Source of the DNA: Ophiobolus disseminans
Lineage: Eukaryota > Ascomycota > Dothideomycetes > Pleosporales > Phaeosphaeriaceae
Direction of reading: 5' to 3'
Length of the DNA: 64,000 nt
Assembly (NCBI GenBank): GCA_010093685.1
Contig: MU006227.1
Location: forward strand, 1 to 64,000
This document shows positions 1-9,568 of this stretch, in pieces; within the stretch, counting starts at the first letter, position 1, and each line of letters begins with the position of its first letter. A model generated the notes under the pieces. That model was given only the letters and a program-made list of their open reading frames with translations, was not told where the DNA came from and did no database searches. A program made the position numbers and the translations under genes.

Positions 1-92
1 ACGACCAGCGCGTAAGCTTAACACGATGCTGCTGGTTAATATGCTGTCGCATCTTTACGCGACTTGTGCTAATAAAGCTACAAACTGCGCTA

Positions 93-128
<36 letters not shown>

Positions 129-277
129 CTCGTACAGCAGCAGAGGAACGCGTCCTGCGCCGGCCCGAGCGCGTCAATAGGGCTGCTGTAGGGCGCAGGC
201 TGAGCTACCTCGCCTGGCGGGAGTAGAGGCAACCCTTCGTACAAGGCAAGCAGCTCTCGTCGCTGCGGCGCAGGCAT
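1..277 (-). CDS. possible 5' end of a retroelement gag-like ORF, runs off the window edge
   Basis: A minus-strand frame opens at an ATG (277-275) and stays open for about 92 codons to the window edge. It encodes a proline- and alanine-rich start, a cysteine triplet and a run of eleven serines made by a (TGC/GCA)n microsatellite at 94-126. I do not recognise a domain. It lies just downstream, in the same orientation, of an LTR-like sequence (2258 to 1969), with the mariner element inserted between them. That arrangement is why I suggest the leader and gag start of an LTR retrotransposon. The open frame could equally be chance in GC-rich repeat DNA. Extending the sequence to the left would settle it. 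Confidence 0.22.
94..126. repeat. (TGC)n trinucleotide microsatellite
   Basis: Eleven uninterrupted TGC units. Read on the minus strand in the open frame they give a serine run. Confidence 0.9.
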
Positions 278-292
278 GTGGTGAGCCCACAG

Positions 293-1970
293 CACCAGGT
301 GTTGCAATTATTCGTGATCCCAGATCAATCCACTTTGATGAGGTACCGGTAAGCAGAACACCAAAATGTGCCGTCTTCCAAGCTCCTATACAAATCGCCA
401 TACAAATCGCGAATTTGCTTTATATAAGCTCAAAACTTGACAGCAAAGCTTGCAGAACGCATGAGGTTGTATATATGGCTTAATTGGGCTATATTGAAGC
501 TTTTCCTGGTGTTGCAAAAGATGTTTTACCATGTTTCTGACCGGATTTTGTCACCATTATTGCATGTGAGCTTGCTGCAGCGCTTAGGCATTTCTACAAT
601 TCGGTCCCTCACTTCATCTATCGTTATTGAGTCCCAAATGTCCAATATTATCCGTTTCAGATGCGTTTTTGAGCCATCCCAAGCCTCTTGACCATTATCT
701 GGGTACAGCAAACGTCGCTTTGCACGTTGTTTGAGCACTAGCCAAAGGCCTTCAATAGGGTTCAAATCAGGGCTTTGAGGTGGATGAACAATCACTGCAA
801 TCCAGTTGGCTCTCTGGGTGTTTTCCGCCACATTGTCCCTGCTTTTTGTGCCATGAGATGGGTCATTATCCTCTTGAAGTAGCCATTCTCGGTCCTCCTG
901 AGCGCGGGCATTGTGTATATATTCAATGTACTTTAGAAGAACGTTCTCAGCGTAGTACTGCTGGGTCATATGATGGCCTGAACCTGTTATCTCAAGGGGT
1001 GGCGGCAGTGTAGCTTCCCACTTTTTAACGTTTTCTTGGTGTTGTTTGGGGGTCTAGTACTTTGATTTTCGAGGTTTTGGGGGCAGTTTAGGTGCTTTAA
1101 GCATGTCCTTTTCATCGTTATAGAAGCCTAGAGGGCTCTTGAAGTACCAGTTAACAGTAGCGTACATATGCAGCGTTATAGACGTTGCTTTCCGCTTGTT
1201 TCGAGTTCGAATATTGCTGTCTTCGAGCCGTTTTGACCTCCTCCGCAGTATATAAGGCTTCTGGAAGCTCTCAGTTAGGTTGAAATGAGCTTCATCCGTG
1301 AAATATATAAGATCCCAGTACCCGTAGGCCTCCCTATCCTTGTTCTCATGGCCATAACGTACTCGGAGACGCTTGTTTGACGCTGAGATTCCATATGAAT
1401 ATGCGGCAACGTACATATGAGCGTCCTCACAATTGCTGAGGTTATAGCGGAGGGCCCAAGGGCATAGGGGTATCTCGTTTATGCGTTGTTGAACGGGAAT
1501 TGGAGCGTCTTGAACGGGGTTTTCTTCGTCGTTTAGCAAGCACTGAAGCTGTTCTGAAGGTACTCTGAACGGTCGGCCAAGCTTACGGCCTTGTGCCTCA
1601 GCTTTCCGCTTCCTCACACGTCTCCTATCGCCAAATTGAGCCCTATCCCGCCTCCATCGGTACCCTGTAGCTCTCCCTATCCCATGTGCAGCTGCTACGG
1701 CTTCCATAGACTCATCATCGCGTCGGTGATCAAGATGCCAGAAATACGCGGCGCGCTTCTCAGTATCGGGAATAGTGTAGATTTTTTCTTGTTTGGGGGT
1801 TCGCGGCGGAGAGATTACACCAAAAGTTGTAAAAATTGGTGAAGGTTTGGGTTAGATGGCTTTATGTTGAAGTCTATGAGAGCATGTTGTAATGGTGTTG
1901 ATGTGGGCGGGGCTGCTTACCTCATCAAAGTGGATTGATCTGGGATCACGAATAATTGCAACACCTGGTG
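293..1970 (-). mobile_element. Tc1/mariner-type DNA transposon with about 50-bp terminal inverted repeats
   Basis: The ends are near-perfect inverted repeats: 293-345 begins CACCAGGTGTTGCAATTATT, and 1970 back to about 1918 reads the same on the opposite strand. Identity continues inward to AAGCAG, except that the left end has six extra bases (CCGGTA) around 346-351, which look like a small duplication. A transposase frame lies between the ends on the minus strand. I see no TA target duplication immediately outside the ends, so the true termini may differ by a few bases or the flanks may have been altered. The element sits between an LTR-like block and a possible gag ORF, so it probably inserted into older mobile DNA. 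Confidence 0.85.
526..1815 (-). pseudogene. Tc1/mariner transposase, one internal stop and no clear start codon
   Basis: One minus-strand frame of about 430 codons encodes a DDE transposase. The N-terminal part (1815 to about 1560) has a helix-turn-helix region with an R-x-A-x-Y-F-W-H-L-D segment. The first catalytic Asp lies in FTDEAHFNL (about 1290), the second in EDNDPSHGTKS (about 865), and the last acidic residues are in PQSPDLNPIEGLW (about 780), as in the DDE_3 superfamily. The frame is continuous except for one TAG at 1054-1056, which sits in an acidic or polar position of the family and could come from one base change. No ATG is found where the protein should begin. ATC at 1815-1813, followed by S-P-P-R-T-P-K, looks like a mutated start; the first available ATG is at 1707. 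Recently inactivated copy. Confidence 0.82.
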
Positions 1971-2258
1971 ACGTCACCTTCAGTATAGAGTCTTAGAGCT
2001 TAGTGTTGTTGTAACATTGTGTATTGTTATCGCGCCTGCGTCGCGCTGGTGTTCCGTGGGGCGCTCGCTTGGGTGGGGCGCTCGCTTGTGAAGCACGTTA
2101 TATTAAAGATTGTATTGGAACAAGGACCCTCTAGTAGTATGACTACCATAGAGCACCGAGTAAGGAGGAGGACGAGGTGGGGGTGACTGCAACATATTGT
2201 ATTGACTATCGTGTTGTGTGTACGTGCAGCTCGTCTAAACAGTAACGAAGACGTTACA
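1969..2258 (-). repeat. possible solo or 5' LTR
   Basis: A block of about 290 bp starts TGACGTC and ends GACGTTACA, so on the minus strand it reads TGTAACGTC...GACGTCA. The TG...CA ends and imperfect terminal inverted repeats are typical of LTRs. Inside it, a 16-bp unit (GTGGGGCGCTCGCTTG) occurs twice, at 2056-2071 and 2073-2088. No matching target-site duplication was found and no second copy exists in this window. The assignment is tentative. Confidence 0.25.
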
Positions 2259-2530
2259 GTGGGGCCGTTCCTCCATGTACGGCAAGTACCGCGAGGCTAC
2301 CTTCCACCAACCTGGACTGAACCCACCTATTCTCAACAGATTGTGTAACAACGAGACCCCGCGTTTGCCTATTGCGGTGGTGGAGAGCGCTGTACACGTC
2401 TAACGCTCTACCTCTCGTCGCAGGCAGACTATCACCTTCAACCTCCACAACCCTTCTCTCGAACTCGAAATCCAGAAACAACGCGCGGCAATCAAACACC
2501 ACACGCTGAGGAGCTCGAGAGAAAAGCGCA

Positions 2531-3538
2531 ATGGGTGCTTTTGCGAGCGCACTTGTGTACACCCTCGAGGATGTGCCGGGCAAGGGCAAGGGCCTCATCG
2601 CGGCGAGCGACATTCCTATGGGTACGCGCATTATTTCCGAGAAGCCCTTCGTCACTGTGCCTACGCAGGTCAGAACTATGGAGCAACAGTGGATTCGCGT
2701 CTACCAGCAAGTCCTTGCTCTAAGTGTGCACCAGAAGCGCGAGTTTCTGGCTATGGACAACGTCTACCCTTACACCAACCCGACTGAAGAGTACCACGGC
2801 ATCTTCAGAACTAACGCTTTACCTATCGGGTCTGATTTGGGAGGTGGAGGTGTGTTCCTGCACGCGTGCCGGATCAATCACGCCTGCGACCCCAACGCAA
2901 CGAACTTTTGGAACGAGAATCTCGACAAACTCACAATCCACGCCATACGAGACATTCAGAAAGGCGAGGAGATCACCATCTCTTACCTCGAGGCTACGCG
3001 AAACAAAAAGGCGCGCGCGAAAGACCTAAAGCAGTTGTTTAAGTTTGTGTGTTTGTGTCAGCTCTGCTCCTTGCCGCGGCAACAAAGCAAGGAGAGCGAC
3101 AAAAGGTTGGATCGAGTCCATCAACTCGACAACTTGATCGAAGAAGCTGGTTTGGAAGGGCTCGTGTGGTCGGCGCAGCGGCTGCTCGGCTACGTCGATG
3201 AACAAGTGCAACTCTGGAACGAAGAAACCTCCAAGTTGATCGGCCTAACCAGGGCGTATCCTGACGCCGTCCAAATCGCCATCGCAAACGGGGACCTAGC
3301 GAGGGGTTTAGTTTTCGCGGAAAGGGCGTTGGCTTTGTATCGGGGCGCTCTAGGCGACGATAGTCCTGACGTCGCTGAGTACAAGAAGCTTGTTCGCGAT
3401 CCCGCAACACACGAGTACTACGGAATGTCGATGCAGTGGAAAACAGCGCCGGAAGAAATACCAATGTTGTTGGAAGTAACGGAAGCCGCGAAATTTGAGG
3501 ACTGGCTCTGGAGGAGGGGGGGTCGAACTGTACGATGA
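2531..3538 (+). CDS. SET-domain protein (SMYD-like lysine methyltransferase family)
   Basis: Intronless 335-aa protein. The N-terminal V-P-G-K-G-K-G-L and I-x-E-x-P (residues 14-40) form the SET-N start. The core has RINHACDPNA (about 114-123), which matches the family NHxCxPN signature that binds S-adenosylmethionine, and KGEEITISYL (about 143-152), the second SET signature with its conserved tyrosine. A C-x-C-x-x-C cluster (about 172-177) is a post-SET zinc site. The C-terminal half is helical and TPR-like (about 255-285), as in SMYD-type fungal proteins. There is no MYND finger between the SET halves, so it belongs with the short fungal SET proteins rather than classical SMYD. Substrate unknown. 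The start is the first ATG after a pyrimidine-rich leader. It lies next to mobile DNA but looks intact. Confidence 0.85.
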   Translation: MGAFASALVYTLEDVPGKGKGLIAASDIPMGTRIISEKPFVTVPTQVRTMEQQWIRVYQQVLALSVHQKREFLAMDNVYPYTNPTEEYHGIFRTNALPIGSDLGGGGVFLHACRINHACDPNATNFWNENLDKLTIHAIRDIQKGEEITISYLEATRNKKARAKDLKQLFKFVCLCQLCSLPRQQSKESDKRLDRVHQLDNLIEEAGLEGLVWSAQRLLGYVDEQVQLWNEETSKLIGLTRAYPDAVQIAIANGDLARGLVFAERALALYRGALGDDSPDVAEYKKLVRDPATHEYYGMSMQWKTAPEEIPMLLEVTEAAKFEDWLWRRGGRTVR

Positions 3539-3596
3539 TGAGTGGACGTATTATACGACGCTGCAACCTTTCCTTCCTGGCCTCGGGAACAGCAAG

Positions 3597-3740
3597 ATTG
3601 CACACGACCACTTATAATTGGGACGCGTTGCTAGCCTTGAGCTACCAAGGTCGCACACGACTGCTCACAATTAGCGCTACCAGCCTCGAGGATAGCCACG
3701 ACCGCTCGCAATGGGAACGCGATGACCTTCCTGAGAGGTA
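3597..3740. repeat. short imperfect tandem repeat
   Basis: Roughly three diverged copies of a unit of about 55 bp follow one another, each carrying a GCACACGAC-like start, a CAATTGGGACGCG-like middle and a CTAGCCTTGAG-like end. Non-coding; it begins about 60 bp past the SET-gene stop codon. Confidence 0.4.
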
Positions 3741-4062
3741 ATATTGAAGGTAAATCCCTGGTATGCCCATCGCAATCGTCCCGCCCGCTCTGTCACTTCC
3801 AGTCTCGGCCTCTTCTCATGCACATGGTTCCTCCACACGCAATTCGACTCGCTTCTAGTGTCGACAACGGCGTGCGCAATACATTCGAATGCGCACAGCC
3901 CACTTTGCGTTCTTTAGCAACGACGCGTCTCCTTCGCACGAGAGCATCGTGAATAGATTTTTAACAGCGCGTTGGAGCTGGATAGTCTTGCAAGTTCGTC
4001 GATGAATCTCACCGGAGAGGCAGGAGGATGCGCGACACCAAAAGAGCTGTTCAAATCTTCAA
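3741..4062. other. intergenic, nothing recognised
   Basis: Between the SET gene and the 3' end of the 7TM gene. No gene, RNA or repeat that I can support. Confidence 0.5.
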
Positions 4063-5282
4063 TTACGCAGCAGTAGTATGAAACTCAAACTCGACCGTCT
4101 TACTGATAGTCCCATCCTTAACCCTCTCGTTCCTATCCCCATAATCCTCCACCGTCGTCGCAATACTCTTCACACCCATTTCTTCCTCCGGCGAGCCATT
4201 CACGATATGTTCCTGCGAACTCGACATCATGCCCGACGCATTCACTCGCGACTTGTGATTGTTCATGGAGTACAACTTCACGTCCTTGTCGGCGCGTGAG
4301 CGTGGAAAGGTCTTGCGGGAGCCGGCTTGGCTGTTCGATGCGGAGGGGTACGCTTGATTTGCGCGGGCGATGCGCGAGGAGAGGATGTCGATGCTGGGCC
4401 GGTTAGGGGGTGGGAATGGGAGGGTGGGGCAGGGGAGACTTACTACATGACAATGGGGAACATGCATTCCAGTGTGAATACGAATCTGTCGATCTGGCCC
4501 GTGACATCTGAGGCCTTCATCGTCTTTTGGAAACTATACGTAATAGCCCTCGTGATACCAATCAGGCACAATGTCGCAAGTCTCAGCTCGGCGCTTTGCG
4601 TCAGGTAATGGAATAGGCCGCCTCGACTCGCTATTTCTGCGCTCCCTTGCTTCGCCTTGGTGAAGATGCGGATGAGGAAGACGGACGAGAGGATCTCGAC
4701 GACTGCGATTGCGACAAAGTAGCCGATGTGAAGGCGCGCGACGATGTTCTGGAGGTCGAGGTTTCCGTTGATAGTGTTGCGCGCGCGGCAGACGAGGATA
4801 GCGAATCGCAAAACCACAATCATGGCCATGAGGATCCAGAAGAGGGTGAGGAAGGTAACGCGCGAGCGGCTTCGGAGGACGCGGTTAAGAATCATGTAGC
4901 TGTAGAAAGATAGTCCAGCTTCTTGGATCTAGTGCCAGTGCATTAGTAGACGTCTTGCGCTCGGAACCTGGTGCATTCATACCAACCAGAACAGATCCGC
5001 GAATACCGCGCCAACAACTGTCGCTTTTGTGCTGTGTTGTTCGTACAGCGCATAGTAGCAAAGACCATTGGCGATTGCTGTCGCTGCGGAACAGACGATG
5101 GGCACGAGGGCGATGGGAGAGTAGCCAGTGATGCCGATTACCATCCAGCCGAAGAGAAGGTTGATGAGTCCGATAGTACTCAAGATAGACCAGCTTCCCT
5201 CGAAATAGAGGGGAATATCTCCGACTGCCATGATGTTGGTGGCTCGGCCAGCCGTCGAGCGACTAGGTCTTCGGTATGACAA
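4063..5282 (-). CDS. fungal seven-transmembrane protein, receptor-like; 5' end not resolved
   Basis: Three exons fit well on the minus strand: about 5282-4983 (the 5' limit is uncertain; the first ATG in frame is near 5231), 4928-4444 and 4393-4063. The introns are 4982-4929 (GTATGA...CTAG) and 4443-4394 (GTAAGT...CTAACC...CAG). The joined product has seven hydrophobic spans, the first beginning at S-I-L-S-T-I-G-L and the last ending P-I-V-M-Y-I-D-I-L. Its cytoplasmic-type tail of about 110 aa is polar and rich in Ser and acidic residues. This is the topology of fungal GPCR-like or 7TM proteins; no ligand can be named. Upstream sequence (5283-5475) keeps open frames and a good donor/acceptor pair (GTAAGT near 5445, TTTAG near 5400), so an extra 5' exon is likely, but I could not join it in frame. 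Confidence 0.65.
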
Positions 5283-5475
5283 CGGGATGCGGATTGATGC
5301 TGTCGAAGATGCTTCAAGCGAGGGTGAAAATGACGAACGAGACCAGCAGCAGGGTTTGTCGGGGCCTTTGAGACCGCGATGGGGAGATCGCCGTTACTAA
5401 ATATGGTGGAACGATGTTCAGTCCATCCTCATCCATGTCTGACTTACTCGCGGATGTGCCGCATCTAAACAGTGG

Positions 5476-6839
5476 CGTCCGTCTTGTCCATGAGCGGCCC
5501 GTTTATCTAGAAAGTCTTGAGAGATTCTAGCTAGCTCTGCATCCGCCTTTTAGTCACGGCAATGGTAGTGCGCGCATTCAATTGGGAATCGGACGGATGA
5601 GGAGTGTTGGACGCAAAAGGGCCTTTCGAGTGACATGGATGGCGACAGACTGGTCGATGGGAAACCCAAATTCCGGTTTCGAAACTCAGCCACGAGGAAA
5701 AAGCAGCCTATGATGTTCTCTTGTGCAATCGGAGGGACGCACGGGCGAACCAGATTCCAATCGTTGGTATCTGGGGAAGCAGACGATGCCGGCATAGGAG
5801 TGATCTCCACATGGGTCCACATGGGGTCCCCGCGGGCTTGCATGACACCACATGCATACCGGTTGCAGGCCCTACACATGGTTAGCAAGGATACTCGGGT
5901 TTAGCACCACCGTGCAGCAGCTTCCAGTCAGAACTACAACCCATCGTGATCCAAATACAGAAGTGCTCGCCGTCACCAAGGGCGTCGGAGCGTTCGCAAA
6001 AGGCCGCATTGCCATCTCTCTTCCCGCAGCTGGCGCATCATTTCCGGGCTTGCCGTTAGGGGCGAGCCAACGCTGTATGCAGAAGCTAGCACACCAGGCG
6101 TCCAGCTTTCGTCGGGGATGTCACTGCGAAGCGTTAACTAAAGACGTTGCGCGATCGAAAGAGCGACTCGCTAAGCGAAAACCAGGGTTCAGGCATCATC
6201 ATCGTGCTGCTACAGCTGTACTGACCGCACATTTGGGTGGAATATCACGGTACCAATCCCATCAAAGAGGCGTCGATCAGCATACAAACTCATGCAGCTG
6301 CCGGCATTGCTTCGGCCTCATCAATGTCACCCATGGATGTGAGTGGTCGACAATTCCCACCATCTTTTCCCTGATCTGCACTGCCGAGCGCTCAGGCCCT
6401 ATTCACCTCAGATCGAAGCCTTTGTACGAAGAAGCTTACATCTCTTGACCTTTAGTGTTACACCAAGTGGAGCCTACTTGTGTAGTCCTCAACGCTCAGA
6501 AGAACACGAACGTCTTCGAATGCACGGAATCCACGCTTGTTCAGAGGATCTACATTCGTACACATTCCAATGCGCTGAAGCATGTCTCTAAAGATTATAC
6601 GAAGCAATTCCAATATCCCCATACCAGGACACATTCTTGCTCCTATTACACACAAAACATGACACTCACTCAACAGTTTCTCTTTTCCAGTTCGATCAAG
6701 GAAGCAACGTCTTCGAGTGCCACCAAATGTCCCTTGCTCGCACGTCCCCTTCACAAAAGGCAGCGCGACAGCTGTCTACCGGTATTGCGTTTCGTGAATG
6801 TCGCTCGCTACCGCACCGGTACTTACCGCCGCCGGCGAC
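5476..6839. other. gene-poor stretch, no supported gene
   Basis: Holds only short open frames. One of 198 codons (5852-6448 +) has no recognisable domain and low-complexity His/Arg content. Two diverged copies of an ACGTCTTCGARTGC-like string (about 6506 and 6706) suggest decayed repeat DNA that merges into the tandem array to the right. Confidence 0.5.
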
Positions 6840-8320
6840 GACTCCGTATGGCGTCTTCTGGACCCTGCAGCCGCCGTAAGAGACGTTGAAGGGGTACGAG
6901 CGCCGCCGATGTCAGGGAGGGGAGATGAAGGTGCTAGTTGGCGATTCTAGAAGGACGAAGGAAGCGAGAATTACGCCTAAGACGCGGTTGGCGTATACTC
7001 CAGATCGGGGCCTGCAGCTACTGTGCAAGATGTCGAAGCAGGTACAAGCTCATGGAAAGGATGTCATTCCACGCTTGGAATCCAGACAAGGGACCAAACT
7101 ACCGATCCTGCGGCTCACGGCTGGACTATGCAGGATGTGGAGGTAGGTACAAGCTCAGGGCATGAATGTCAGTCAACGCTTCGCGAAGACATGAAAAGAC
7201 AAGACTCAACCTTGGGCTTACGGCGGTTCTGCGTCACGATGCGGTGACGGTGAACGGAGTGTCAACGCTTCGAGATGAGATGAGACGAAAAAACAAAACT
7301 AGCAATTTTTGGCTCGGCTGGCGTTGATTCTGGACTCTGCAAATGCTATGCAGTACGGCGAAGGAGGTACGGGTAAGCACGAGCTCAATACAAGCATGTC
7401 AACCGACGATTTGCGAAGGGACCGAAGAACAAAACTGATTCTTCGGTCATGGCGGCTCCGGCGCCACGGAGTGCCAGTAAACGCAGCCAACTCAAGGAAG
7501 AAATATCCGCCAACGCTTCTAGAAACACAAAGGAAACAAAAACTACACTTGGTCTTGGCTGGCGTTGACCGGACCCTGTAGCCGCCATGCAAGGAAACGA
7601 AGAGGAATGAGCTCAGCGACGAGAATGTCAGCCGGGCTTCTAGAAGGGACGTCGAAAGACTAAGATCAGCCTGAAGCTCACGATGGCGTTGACTCTAGAC
7701 CCTACGACCGCTATGTAAAAACTTGGAGTAGGTACGAGCTCAGAAGCAGGATATTAGTCGATGCTCGAAACGAAGGAACAAGACTCAGCCTTGGGCTCAC
7801 AGACGTTCTGCGTCACTTCGCGACCCACCCACGGGAAAGACGTCAGTCAACGCACGAGAGGGGATGAAAGAACAAGACCCATGTTGAACTCAGCTAGCGT
7901 ATACTACAAACCCTTGAGTCGCTACGCAAGAAGTTGCAGCAGGTACAAGCTCAAGTCAAGGACATCGATCAATGCTTCTAGAGTACCAAGAAAACAGATG
8001 CCCAGCCCTGAGGCTCGACGCTGGCGTCAACTAGCTCCTGTAGCCTCCATGCACGGAAGCGAAGTACCAAGGCGCGAAAGATGTCAGCACACACTAAAGG
8101 GATGAAAGAACACCAGCCTAGCCATGAAGCTTGTTGACTCTAGACCCCGTGACCGCCATGCAAGTGTAAGATGTCGAAGTAGGTATACGTAAGCTGAGGA
8201 AAAGAATGACAGTCAAAGCGCGAGACGAAAGGGCGAGACAAAAGGGCGAGACTCGATCTTGGGCTCGTGGCGGCTCTGGCGGTACGCGGTGACGGTGAAC
8301 AGGGTGACGAGGCATGAGAA
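6840..8320 (+). repeat. decayed tandem array, about ten units of roughly 110-140 bp
   Basis: The same ordered set of landmarks recurs along 1.5 kb. Each unit has a GGCTGGCGTTGACTCTGGAC-like start, CCTGTAGCCGCCATGCA, GTCGAAGTAGGTACAAGCTC, GGATGTCAGTCAACGCTTC, GGGATGAAAGAACAAGACTC and CAGCCTTGGGCTCAC. Unit starts can be placed near 6850, 7000, 7119, 7316, 7450, 7558, 7684, 7801, 7893, 8020, 8134 and 8271. Units have drifted by substitutions and small indels, and some lack the first third (for example 7801). No reading frame is conserved from unit to unit, so this looks like non-coding satellite or minisatellite DNA rather than a repetitive protein. Confidence 0.75.
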
Positions 8321-8552
8321 GTCCTTCCAGCGACAGTCGACGCCTGGGCGGTGGTGGTAAACGAGCCGGGGGGTTTTTTTTTTGCTTTGGAGACTGAGAT
8401 GTGCGGAACGGGAGAAAGTGATACGAAAGAAGGAGGCACTCTCGAGGATGAATGCGAGCTTGTAATGTTGGGTATCATTTTTTGGAAGTCATTATCATCG
8501 CCTGGCACGACTTGGCCAGCGTAACGCAACTCTCTTTTTCCATCACCATACT

Positions 8553-9205
8553 TCACAGCAACTCATCCTCCACAACCGGCAACGGTACGCTCTCAGGTAC
8601 GATGGCGTCGGCTTGATTGCCTTCGCCCTTGACCTCTCCATTCGATGTGCTTGACGGATCCTGTAGCACAACCTCCGTATCATCCATATCCTCGTCACTA
8701 ACCCATTCCCGCTCCTTCCTCTTCGCCTCCGTGTCGTTGTCCATGTCATCAACAGCAGCCGATTTCTTCGTTTTCTTCTTCTTCACGCCTTCGTCGTTGA
8801 CGTCTTCCCAGCCTTTGGCGCGCTCCTTGACCTTCAGCTCCTTTCCCAGGCTCTTGACGACCTTGACTTGCATCTTGTCGAGGTTGTCTGCTGCGCGCTC
8901 GAGGCCCTTTTGGTGGCGCAGTCTTTGCGCTCTCGTCATGTTGCCCTTTTTGGACTTTTTCTGGATGCCGGCATTTTGTGCAGCGAGGGCGTGGGGCTTG
9001 GCTTGCGACGGTCGGGAGGGTGACGCCGAGTCACGTGTCGTCTGCTTGAGCTTCTTGTCAAGGTCGATGGACGGGGAGGCGGCGCGGCGGGCGGCTCGTG
9101 AATGCACTGTCACGGCTGCATGGTGTGAGCGACTGGTAAGGGACGAGAGGGTGATGTGACTGCAGATGACGTACGCCTCTTCTTGACCTTTGCTGTCTTT
9201 GCCAT
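8553..9205 (-). CDS. ALB1: ribosome biogenesis protein Alb1
   Basis: Two exons: 9205-9175 (MAKTAKVKKR plus one base) and 9106-8553. The intron 9174-9107 begins GTACGT and ends GACAG. The spliced product is about 194 aa, very basic in its first two thirds. It has the Alb1 hallmarks: a short Lys-rich start, R-A-A-S-P-S-I-D-L-D-K at about residues 16-27, then an N-x-G-I-Q-K-K-S-K-K-G and R-A-Q-R-L-R-H-Q-K-G block, and an acidic tail. Alb1 is a nuclear shuttling factor that works with Arx1 on pre-60S particles (known from yeast). It is divergent from the ubiquitin protease gene with about 360 bp between starts, which probably hold both promoters. Confidence 0.85.
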
Positions 9206-9568
9206 GGCTGTGGGATTTGGGAGAAGTCGGGTGTGTTGTTCTCAGGTGCTTCGTTACTTGCCTACCAGAATGTTGTGCAGCCAAAATTAGAGCCCACTTT
9301 TTGGCGCCAACCCGATTCGGCGCATTCCCGCGACTTCCCCGATGTCGAGAATCACAACCACCGAAGGCCTGCGCTGCGCATTCACTCCAAGCCGCCACCA
9401 CCCAACCCGCTCATCACTATCCGCCCCACCGACTCGCTGTTTCTCCTCTCCATGTCGCAGAGAATCTCAACTCAACCGTGTTTGCTCTGTCCGACACCGT
9501 CTATGCGCTGGCCCGAAGGTTGAGCGTCGCTGCACAGTCTCATTCCTGAACATTTTCCACGTTACCAC

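Noticed and set aside
5852..6448. 198-codon ORF in the gene-poor stretch
   Set aside because: Has an ATG but no domain, biased composition, and lies beside decayed repeats; no splice partners found.
6900..8300. The tandem array as a repetitive protein gene
   Set aside because: No frame stays open or is conserved from unit to unit; unit lengths vary without regard to multiples of three.
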